From assembly GCA_009773315.1 (NCBI GenBank), contig WRPE01000019.1, forward strand, positions 1 through 49,355: DNA of 49,355 nt. The letters are read 5' to 3'. The position numbers and the translations under genes are program-made. The stretch is from Syntrophaceae bacterium. GTDB lineage: Bacteria > Desulfobacterota > Syntrophia > Syntrophales > Smithellaceae. The notes beneath the pieces are model-generated. The model ran no database searches. It was not told the DNA's origin and saw only the letters and a list, made by a program, of their open reading frames with translations. This document shows, piece by piece, positions 18,174 through 25,216 of this stretch (within the stretch, counting starts at the first letter, position 1; every line of letters starts with the position of its first letter).

Positions 18174-18804
18174 AGAATCATTTGCTTCAGATAAAACATT
18201 GAGAGAAACTTTTTCCAGTCTCCAAAACGCTTTGCCTGACCGTGGCGTGACATTGTCGATGGTTCTCGAATTGCTTGGGAAAAAGAGTTTTCTTATCCTC
18301 GCGACTTTTCTTACGCTCCCTTTTCTAGCGCCAGTTTCAATTCCTGGCGCCAGCACAGTATTTGGTGCGATTATTTTGTTGATCGGAATGAGTCTGGTTT
18401 TTAATCGGTCACCTTGGTTGCCTGAGAGATTCATGATCCATATTTTCCCAACGGATAAACTCAGGATATGCATATCTCAGAGTTTGATATGGATTCAGCG
18501 GTTGGAGAAAATCAGCCATCGCCGAATGTCATTTTTATGCCATGGACCCTTGGTGGGCAGGGTCATTGGCCTGTCAATGGTAGTGGCCTCTCTGCTGCTA
18601 ATGGCCCCACTGGCGTTTATACCATTTTCAAATACGTTACCCGCACTTTCCATCTTACTGTTGTCCATTGGTGTCCTTCAGCAAGACGGCATATTTGTAG
18701 CAGTGGGCCATCTTTTTCTGGGTGTGGCATCAGCCTATTTTACAATCATTGCATTCGTGGGTGCGAATGCTTTCAACATGGCAGTAGATATGGTATTGAA
18801 ATGA
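18166..18804 (+). CDS. ExoD-like membrane protein
   Basis: A 212-residue protein of the ExoD (exopolysaccharide synthesis) family. The soluble N-terminus contains [19 protein letters not shown]. It is followed by hydrophobic segments (about 44-75 and 135-210) that form several membrane helices, with the family's [13 protein letters not shown] loop. ExoD affects polysaccharide production in rhizobia, but its molecular role is not settled. The ATG at 18166 has an AAGGAGG only about 16 bp upstream, which is far; no better start is visible. A 42-bp piece of this gene's start recurs at 4304-4345. Another possible reading frame over the same DNA (18468-18869) is a shadow. Confidence 0.82.
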   Translation: MHKESFASDKTLRETFSSLQNALPDRGVTLSMVLELLGKKSFLILATFLTLPFLAPVSIPGASTVFGAIILLIGMSLVFNRSPWLPERFMIHIFPTDKLRICISQSLIWIQRLEKISHRRMSFLCHGPLVGRVIGLSMVVASLLLMAPLAFIPFSNTLPALSILLLSIGVLQQDGIFVAVGHLFLGVASAYFTIIAFVGANAFNMAVDMVLK

Positions 18805-18947
18805 TTACGCAGAAAAAGTATTTCTGCTATGTGGAAAACAAAAAAGGAATGATGCTCCACGATTCATAAGAAGCGTTGGGGATAAGGATTAATACGGTGA
18901 TCTTACAGATCACATAATCATGCATCATTAAAAGAAAGGAATAAAAT

Positions 18948-19202
18948 ATGTCGCATCACCACGGATACGAACGTCATTTGAGGTATCTTGCATCAGCAAT
19001 AAAAATCTTCAAGAACAAAACATTCTTATTGCTGGCTTTGGCATTGCTCTTAATTGTATTGGCTGTCGGGATATGGTTGATTACCTTACTCATACCATTT
19101 TTGGGACAACTCTTGACAATCATTGAAAAAAACGGACTGAAAGGGATTATCGAAGCCGTAAGCCCTTACCTGTTGAAACTTTGGGAGGGTGCAGGCAAAT
19201 AA
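18948..19202 (+). CDS. Small single-span membrane protein, unknown function
   Basis: An 84-residue protein with an AAAGGAA site before ATG. It has a histidine-rich, basic N-terminus (MSHHHGYERH), one long and very hydrophobic helix (about 26-52) and an amphipathic C-terminal helix. No known family is recognised. It is the last gene before a 296-bp spacer that carries the purC promoter and leader. Confidence 0.6.
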   Translation: MSHHHGYERHLRYLASAIKIFKNKTFLLLALALLLIVLAVGIWLITLLIPFLGQLLTIIEKNGLKGIIEAVSPYLLKLWEGAGK

Positions 19203-19271
19203 TTACACAGGCAAATAATTACAGTGAGATGTAAAGATGGTCGTGTTAAAATGACAAATGCTTTTTAAATC

Positions 19272-19298
19272 TTGACAAAAATGCAAACATCTTATAAT
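19272..19298 (+). promoter_or_regulatory. Predicted sigma-70 promoter for purC
   Basis: Perfect -35 (TTGACA, 19272-19277) and -10 (TATAAT, 19293-19298) hexamers separated by 15 bp, shorter than the ideal 17. No gene start lies between it and purC at 19499, so a leader of about 190 bases is predicted. Confidence 0.6.
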
Positions 19299-19304
19299 TA
19301 GTAA

Positions 19305-19477
19305 GACAATTAAAATCAGTTCGATGGAGGCACTGAAGAAACACGGGATTGCCTCCGGCGAAAGGATTCAGAAATAAAAGCCTGAGAGTTTAAACGGGTC
19401 TTTTATCGCAGGATAAAAGATGTGAAAGAAAAATAAGGCTGCGACTCGCTTTATGAAACGAGTCGCAGCCTTATTTT
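19305..19477 (+). promoter_or_regulatory. Structured purC leader, candidate attenuator or riboswitch
   Basis: Between the promoter and purC the predicted transcript can form three hairpins. GGAGGCA (19326-19332) pairs with TGCCTCC (19350-19356). TCTTTTATC (19399-19407) pairs with GATAAAAGA (19412-19420) across a 4-base loop. A 19-bp terminator-like stem closes the leader at 19430-19477. A terminator between a promoter and its gene implies conditional read-through. The conserved cores of purine, ZTP and PRPP riboswitches were not found, so no class is assigned. Confidence 0.45.
19430..19477 (+). terminator. Perfect 19-bp terminator hairpin upstream of purC
   Basis: Arms 19430-19448 and 19459-19477 are perfect inverted repeats with a 10-base loop. 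The stem core is GC-rich (GGCTGCGACTCG) and the 3' arm ends in TTATTTT, while the 5' arm begins AAAATAA, so it could act in either direction. It ends about 5 bp before the purC ribosome-binding site. Confidence 0.75.
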
Positions 19478-19498
19478 ATGCCGAAAGGAGAACTGTCC

Positions 19499-20377
19499 AT
19501 GAATCGAATATCCGGTTTTAACTTTTTGCGTCAGGGAAAAGTTCGTGATGTATACGCTGTGGACAATAATCGCCATCTCCTGATTATTGCCAGCGACCGC
19601 ATATCCGCTTTTGATCATGTCCTTCCGAGCATTATACCGGATAAAGGCAAAATTCTCACACATCTGTCAAATTTCTGGTTTGCTAAAACAAAGCATTTCA
19701 TCGCCAATCATATTGTGGATACCGAACCTTTTTTTGTCAATTGGAAGGATGACCATCTCTGGCATCGCGATCAACTCAAACGGCGGACAGTGCTGGTAAA
19801 AAAAGCGGCACCGTTGCCGATTGAAGCCATTGTTCGAGGTTATCTGGCTGGTTCCGGCTGGAAGGAATATCATCAAACAGGCTGTGTTTGCGGAATTGCC
19901 CTCCCCAAAGGGCTGGTGGAGGCTGACCGTCTTCCCGATCCTGTTTTCACGCCGTCCACCAAAGCTGAAGCCGGCGCGCACGATGAAAACATATCATTTG
20001 AGCAGGCGGCGGACATCGCAGGACGGGAAATCATGCAAAAGGTTCGCGACGTCAGCTTAAAACTATACAAATTTGCTGCGGACTATGCCCGCGAGCGGGG
20101 CATCATCATTGCCGACACCAAGTTTGAGTTCGGCCTTTGTAATGGCGAACTCATTCTGATCGATGAGCTTTTTACCCCGGATTCATCACGCTTCTGGCCC
20201 GCCGATACTTACCGGCCCGGCACATCCCCGCCAAGCTTTGACAAACAGTTCGTACGCGACTATCTGGAAAAGATCCGCTGGAACAAACAACCGCCCGTGC
20301 CGCATCTTCCGGATGAAATCGTTTCTAGAACGGCGGAAAAATACAAAGAAGCGCTGAAGCGTTTATCGGTAAATTAG
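19499..20377 (+). CDS. purC: SAICAR synthetase
   Basis: A 292-residue phosphoribosylaminoimidazole-succinocarboxamide synthase, which joins aspartate to the purine intermediate made by PurE. Motifs are LRQGKVRDVYAV, ASDRISAFDHVL, VEAIVRGYLAGSGWKEY, TPSTKAE, ADTKFEFG and DELFTPDSSRFW. I choose ATG 19499, which has AAAGGAG 8 bp upstream; the in-frame ATG at 19478 sits inside the terminator end. It is followed 14 bp later by the broken purE, so the native operon was purC-purE. Expression probably depends on the promoter and leader just upstream. Confidence 0.95.
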   Translation: MNRISGFNFLRQGKVRDVYAVDNNRHLLIIASDRISAFDHVLPSIIPDKGKILTHLSNFWFAKTKHFIANHIVDTEPFFVNWKDDHLWHRDQLKRRTVLVKKAAPLPIEAIVRGYLAGSGWKEYHQTGCVCGIALPKGLVEADRLPDPVFTPSTKAEAGAHDENISFEQAADIAGREIMQKVRDVSLKLYKFAADYARERGIIIADTKFEFGLCNGELILIDELFTPDSSRFWPADTYRPGTSPPSFDKQFVRDYLEKIRWNKQPPVPHLPDEIVSRTAEKYKEALKRLSVN

Positions 20378-20391
20378 AAGGAGGTTTTTTA

Positions 20392-20876
20392 ATGAACAAG
20401 CCGTCAGATCAAAAGATCCCGTTAGTCGCAATCGTGATGGGAAGCAAATCAGATTATGAGGTCATGAAAAAAGTGGCGAAATGTTGCAGAAATTAAGCAT
20501 CCCGCATGAAGTGCGGGTGATCTCAGCCCACCGGACGCCTGATGTTGCACAAACGTTCGCGACCGGCGCCGAAGATCGAGGCCTTCAAGTCATTATCGCT
20601 GCTGCCGAAAAGGCCGCCCACCTGGCCGGTGTGCCCATGTCAACATCAGATATGGGCGGCCTGGATTCACTTTTGTCCATGGTGCAAATGCCAGCCGGCA
20701 TTCCCGTGGGCACCGTGGCCATCGGCGAAGCGGGCGCGAAAAACGCCGCGCTGCTGGCCGTGTCGATTCTAGCCTTGTCCGACATTGGATTAAGCAATGA
20801 ACTAAAAACCTTCAGGCAGCAGATGCGAACAGAGGTGGAAGCGGCAGATGCCGAAATCAGCAATATGCCGAATTGA
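20392..20876 (+). pseudogene. purE: Broken purE (frameshift and internal deletion)
   Basis: This begins after an AAGGAGG site as a normal PurE (IVMGSKSDYEVMKK). A base is missing near 20484, so the frame ends at a TAA around 20499, while ISAHRTP and the remainder continue in the frame that stops at 20876. Two further faults are visible. The catalytic-loop GAGGAAH is replaced by AAAEKAAH, and about 12 residues that normally lie between AHLAGV and GVP are absent, so LAGV runs straight into PMSTSD. Three independent defects make a pseudogene much likelier than a sequencing error. The intact purE at 16447 can supply the function. Confidence 0.85.
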
Positions 20877-20983
20877 TAAATTACCGGGAATATAAAACAA
20901 ACAACGCAACAAATGTTTTTTTTGGCAGGAATTTTCGGTTTTAGATCATCAACCGATCAAAACGTGACTGCAGGAAAAACGAT

Positions 20984-21622
20984 ATGACGAATATGACTCC
21001 TAATATACGCCCCAATGCTGCCGGTGACTATCCTGATATTCACCCTGACGCGTTTATTGATCCGTCCGCGCAGATTATCGGGAAAGTGAAAATAGAGAAA
21101 GATGTGTTCGTAGGCCCAATGTCCGTGATCAGGGCGGATGAACGAGGCCCCGATGGTTCAGTACAACCCATTGTCATCCATCAAGAAGTGAACATTCAGG
21201 ACGGGGTGATTATTCACAGTCATGGGGGCTCCTCGGTTACAATCGGGCCTCGGACGTCGGTGGCACATGGGGTCGTCATCCATGGCCCCTGTTCCATTGA
21301 TGAGGATTGCTTTCTTGCTATACGAAGCATGCTTTACAGTTCTACACTTGGGTCGTCCGTCTGGGTCGGTATGGGGGCAATCGTCATGCGCACCATTCTG
21401 GTGGCGCATACTCATGTATCGACCGGCAGCGTGATTTTGTCGCGTCCCGATGCTCTCGGATTGAAGTTTGTCTCCGCCAACCATCAACATTACATGGAAG
21501 AGGTGCTCAGAGCCGCTCAACGGCTGCTGGAAGATTACATAAATAATGCGCGACAGAAAAAGATTGAGTGCAGCATGACAACACTCACGTCGCAAACATA
21601 TTCACAGACCGACATTTACTAA
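20984..21622 (+). CDS. Gamma-class carbonic anhydrase (Cam-like)
   Basis: A 212-residue left-handed beta-helix protein of the gamma-carbonic anhydrase type. Family marks are HPDAFIDPSAQIIGKV, the SVIRADE arginine/aspartate, NIQDGVIIH and SVAHGVVIHG. His78, His95 and His100 are placed as the three zinc ligands. There is no signal peptide, so it would act in the cytoplasm, converting CO2 to bicarbonate. The C-terminal 40 residues beyond the helical cap are poorly conserved. It sits 13 bp before an acyl-CoA carboxylase operon, a bicarbonate user, and no promoter is obvious in the 107-bp gap upstream. Confidence 0.85.
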   Translation: MTNMTPNIRPNAAGDYPDIHPDAFIDPSAQIIGKVKIEKDVFVGPMSVIRADERGPDGSVQPIVIHQEVNIQDGVIIHSHGGSSVTIGPRTSVAHGVVIHGPCSIDEDCFLAIRSMLYSSTLGSSVWVGMGAIVMRTILVAHTHVSTGSVILSRPDALGLKFVSANHQHYMEEVLRAAQRLLEDYINNARQKKIECSMTTLTSQTYSQTDIY

Positions 21623-21635
21623 AAGGGTTATCATT

Positions 21636-23192
21636 ATGAACGATCCATATCATGAAAAAACTATGGAAACCCTCGACAGGCTTCGCGAGGAATCCATTAC
21701 GGCAGGCGGCCGGGAGAAGAAGGAACACCAGCACAGTCTGGGCAAGTTAACGGCGCGGGAACGCATTGATCTGCTGCTCGATGAGGACTCTTTTGAAGAA
21801 TTTGATGTTTTGAAAAGAGGTCGGGGTGGCGTCGACGGGGATGAGCCCAGCTATGCGGGCGACGGGGTGGTCACCGGCCACGGAACCATTGATGGACGGG
21901 AAGTTTTTATTTTCAGTCAGGATTTCACTGTCGTCGGCGGATCACTGGGAGAAGCCCACTCGCAGAAAATATGTAAAGTGATGGATATGGCCGTCAAGGT
22001 GGGCGTCCCCATCATCGGGTTGAATGATTCGGGCGGCGCCCGTGTCCAGGAGGGCGTGGATGCTCTTGCCGCTTACGGTGAAATTTTTCATCGCAACGTC
22101 CGGGCCAGTGGTGTTGTGCCGCAAATATCCTGCATCATGGGCCCCTGCGCAGGCGGCGCGGTTTACAGTCCGTCCATCACCGATTTCGTTTTTATGGTGC
22201 AGGAATCTTCGTTTATGTTCGTCACCGGTCCGAAAATCGTCAAGACCGTCACCCATCAGGACATCACATCCGAAGATCTTGGCGGCGCTCATGTTCACGC
22301 GCAAAAAAGCGGCGTTGCCCACTTTATTCCGGCAAACGATGTCATGTGTCTGCGTGACGTCCGTCGCCTCATCAGTTATCTGCCTTCCAACCAAACACAA
22401 AAAGCGCCAAGGCTGGATCTTATGGATCCTGTGGATCGCGTCGATCCGTCTCTGGACAGCCTGATACCGGATAATCCCAATCAGACTTACGATATGAAGG
22501 TATTGATTTACAGCATACTGGACGGCGCGGAATTCATGGAGGTGCACGCTCAGTATGCCCGCAACATTATCTGTGGCTTCGGACGACTGGGAGGTCAGAC
22601 CATCGGCCTGGTGGCCAATCAACCGGCGGCGCTGGCGGGCGTTCTGGATAACGACGCCTCCGTCAAGGCCGGACGATTTGTCCGTTTTTGCGACTCCTTC
22701 AATATCCCCCTGATCACGCTGGTGGACGTTCCGGGCTTTATGCCCGGTCCGGAACAGGAGCACGGCGGCATCATCCGCCACGGCGCAAAACTGCTTTATG
22801 CCTTTACCGAAGCGACGGTTCCGCGCCTTTCCGTCATTGTCCGCAAGGCCTATGGCGGCGCCTATCTGGTGATGAACTCCAAGCACATTAACGCCGATGT
22901 CAACTACGCCTGGCCAACGGCGGAAATCGCCGTCATGGGGCCAAAAGGCGCAGCCGAATTGATCCACCGTAAAGAAATTCAATCGTCTACCGACCCTGAC
23001 GCCGTCTTGACTGATAAAATGTCCCAATACCGCCAGACTTTCGCCAACCCTTTTTGGGCCGCCAAGCGGGGCTATGTTGATGACGTCATTTACCCACGCG
23101 ATACGCGTCGTCATCTGATTCGCTCTCTGCAGATGATGGAAGGGAAAACAGTCGGAAGCCCAAAACGCAAACATGGAAATATTCCTTTATGA
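21636..23192 (+). CDS. Acyl-CoA carboxylase, carboxyltransferase subunit
   Basis: A 518-residue carboxyltransferase of the propionyl-/methylmalonyl-CoA type, which moves the carboxyl group from biotin to an acyl-CoA. Motifs are KLTARERIDLLLDE, SQDFTVVGGSLGE, NDSGGARVQEGVDAL, GPCAGGAVYSP, VPGFMPG and KAYGGAYLVM, covering both acyl-CoA and carboxybiotin sites. The partner biotin carboxylase follows with a 4-bp overlap. The acyl substrate cannot be set from sequence. Propionyl-CoA carboxylase and membrane-linked methylmalonyl-CoA decarboxylase alpha are the closest alternatives, but the neighbouring biotin carboxylase favours a carboxylase. Confidence 0.92.
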   Translation: MNDPYHEKTMETLDRLREESITAGGREKKEHQHSLGKLTARERIDLLLDEDSFEEFDVLKRGRGGVDGDEPSYAGDGVVTGHGTIDGREVFIFSQDFTVVGGSLGEAHSQKICKVMDMAVKVGVPIIGLNDSGGARVQEGVDALAAYGEIFHRNVRASGVVPQISCIMGPCAGGAVYSPSITDFVFMVQESSFMFVTGPKIVKTVTHQDITSEDLGGAHVHAQKSGVAHFIPANDVMCLRDVRRLISYLPSNQTQKAPRLDLMDPVDRVDPSLDSLIPDNPNQTYDMKVLIYSILDGAEFMEVHAQYARNIICGFGRLGGQTIGLVANQPAALAGVLDNDASVKAGRFVRFCDSFNIPLITLVDVPGFMPGPEQEHGGIIRHGAKLLYAFTEATVPRLSVIVRKAYGGAYLVMNSKHINADVNYAWPTAEIAVMGPKGAAELIHRKEIQSSTDPDAVLTDKMSQYRQTFANPFWAAKRGYVDDVIYPRDTRRHLIRSLQMMEGKTVGSPKRKHGNIPL

Positions 23193-25216
23193 GACATGAC
23201 ATGTTCAATAAAATCCTGATCGCCAATCGGGGCGAGATTGCCGTCCGCATCCTCCGCACCTGCAAGCGATTGAGCATCGCCACCGTCGCGGTTTATTCAG
23301 ACGCGGACAGATACAGCCTGCATCGGCAACTGGCCGATGAATCCGTCCACATCGGCGGTGCGTCCGCCCGTGAATCGTACCTGGATGCAAACAAGCTCAT
23401 CGAGGCCGCGATTGCAACCGGCTGCCAGGCTGTTCATCCCGGGTATGGTTTTCTGTCCGAAAACGCCCAGTTTGCCCGGCAGATTGCAGCAGCAGGTCTG
23501 GTTTTCATCGGTCCGCCTGCCGAAGTCATCGCCATGATGGGCGATAAAATCGCTGCCAAAGAGCTGGCCATCTCGGCCTGCGTGCCGGTTCTTCCCGGTC
23601 ATATGGATGCGTTAAAAGATGAAGACGAGGCGCTGGCTATAGCGGAATGCATGGGTTACCCGGTATTGCTCAAACCCGCGTCCGGAGGTGGCGGCAAGGG
23701 AATGCGTGTAGTTCGCAATTCCTCGGAGATGGAATCCGCGCTCGCCGCGAGCCACCAGGAAACAAGAAAATCTTTCGGTGACCACAGAATCTTCATCGAG
23801 CGCTACATCGAAAACCCTCGCCATATCGAAGTCCAGATTCTGGCCGACGCACACGGCCATGTCATCCATCTGGGAGAAAGAGAATGTTCCATTCAGCGGC
23901 GGTATCAGAAAATCATCGAAGAGTCGCCGTCGCCCGCCCTAACCGCAGAGCAGCGGCTGAAAATTTGCCAGTCGTCCTGCGGTTTAGCCCGCAAAGCAAG
24001 TTATGTCAACGCGGGAACGATTGAATATTTAATGGACAGTTACGGTTCCTTCTATTTTCTGGAAATGAACACCCGCCTTCAGGTGGAGCATCCCGTTACG
24101 GAAGCCGTCACCGGATTGGACATCGTGGAGCTTCAGCTGCGCGTCGCAGCCGGACAACCTCTGCCTTTAAAACAAGAGGACATTTCCCTGAGCGGCTGGG
24201 CAATCGAAGCCCGGATTTGCGCGGAAGACCCCGCAAGGTTTTTCATGCCGGCCGCTGGAATGATCACCCGCTACGCAGAGCCCCGGGGGCATAATATCCG
24301 GGTTGACAGCTGTGTCGCCATGGGTTCCAAAATCGGCATTCACTATGATTCGCTGTTGTCCAAGGTCATTGGTTCCGGCAAGACCAGAGAAGATGCACGC
24401 ATCAGTTTGATCGAAGCGCTCAACGGATATCATATTGAAGGCGTTGTCAACAATATCGATTTCGTCAACGCCATTTTATGCCATCCGGCCTTCGCTCACG
24501 GAAATCTGAATACTGGTTTTATAGATCAGTACTTTGAAAGAGGAAAGCCGAAAAGCCCGCCGGATTCTGAACACCTGGCGCTGACGGCGCTGACCGCGAC
24601 TTTGATCTACCATGTCCGCGTCATTGCCGTGCGGGAGTCGCTTCGGCCCATGACATCAACCATCGGACGCAGCAATCCGGAAACGAAACCTTATCGTTAC
24701 AAGGTCAAGTCTGGAGAAGATATATTTGATGTGCGGCTCCATGGAACATTGAAAGAAAGTTGCTGGATATTTCAGGTCAATGGACGCGATTATGACTTAG
24801 AAACGCCGCGTTTTGAGCTGTATCGCCGCAGACTTAAGCTCAAAATCAACGGACAGACACACAGATTCCGTTTACAGATCCAAGAATCCTTTATGCATGT
24901 GGCGTTCAACGGTGTCACCCGGCTTTTTGAAATTTATACCCCCAGGGAATATTTTTTGATGCATTACATGCCGCAAAGAACTGAAAAAGCGGTGGATAAT
25001 ATTGTCGTATGCCCCATGCCGGGTCTGGTGGTGGAGGTGCTTGTTCATAAAGGCGAGTGGGTTTTCCGCGGTCAGAATCTGGTTATTCTTGGATCGATGA
25101 AAATGGAAAGCGGCGTGGCTTCTTGCATGGACGGCGTTATCGCGGAGGTTTTCGTGGTCGCTGGACAGGCGGTCGAGGCCGGGGAAATGATGATGAGACT
25201 TGAGGTGAAATGCTGA
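23189..25216 (+). CDS. Acyl-CoA carboxylase, biotin carboxylase with biotin carrier domain
   Basis: A 675-residue ATP-grasp biotin carboxylase with the carrier fused at the C-terminus. It has KILIANRGEIAVRI, HPGYGFLSENAQFA, the ATP site KPASGGGGKGM, IEYLMD and EMNTRLQVEHPVTE. The end carries a biotinyl domain with Lys638 in the motif GSMKMES (usual AMKM replaced by SMKM). A middle linker (about 460-600) has the strand-rich type seen in propionyl-CoA carboxylase alpha. It carboxylates biotin with bicarbonate and ATP and passes the group to the preceding subunit. The start at 23189 overlaps the previous stop by 4 bp; ATG 23201 is also possible. Confidence 0.93.
   Translation: MRHDMFNKILIANRGEIAVRILRTCKRLSIATVAVYSDADRYSLHRQLADESVHIGGASARESYLDANKLIEAAIATGCQAVHPGYGFLSENAQFARQIAAAGLVFIGPPAEVIAMMGDKIAAKELAISACVPVLPGHMDALKDEDEALAIAECMGYPVLLKPASGGGGKGMRVVRNSSEMESALAASHQETRKSFGDHRIFIERYIENPRHIEVQILADAHGHVIHLGERECSIQRRYQKIIEESPSPALTAEQRLKICQSSCGLARKASYVNAGTIEYLMDSYGSFYFLEMNTRLQVEHPVTEAVTGLDIVELQLRVAAGQPLPLKQEDISLSGWAIEARICAEDPARFFMPAAGMITRYAEPRGHNIRVDSCVAMGSKIGIHYDSLLSKVIGSGKTREDARISLIEALNGYHIEGVVNNIDFVNAILCHPAFAHGNLNTGFIDQYFERGKPKSPPDSEHLALTALTATLIYHVRVIAVRESLRPMTSTIGRSNPETKPYRYKVKSGEDIFDVRLHGTLKESCWIFQVNGRDYDLETPRFELYRRRLKLKINGQTHRFRLQIQESFMHVAFNGVTRLFEIYTPREYFLMHYMPQRTEKAVDNIVVCPMPGLVVEVLVHKGEWVFRGQNLVILGSMKMESGVASCMDGVIAEVFVVAGQAVEAGEMMMRLEVKC

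Noticed and set aside
18468-18869. 133-residue frame overlapping the ExoD-like gene
   Set aside because: It lies in another frame of the ExoD-like gene, has no ribosome site and no family features.
19305-19430. Assignment of the purC leader to a known riboswitch class (ZTP, purine, PRPP/ykkC, glycine, c-di-GMP)
   Set aside because: Single short strings such as AAAAGCC and GAAAGG recall parts of c-di-GMP and ykkC elements, but the other conserved cores are missing, so no class was named.
21942-23174. 410-residue minus-strand frame opposite the carboxyltransferase
   Set aside because: It is a shadow of the strongly supported carboxyltransferase gene and has no family features.
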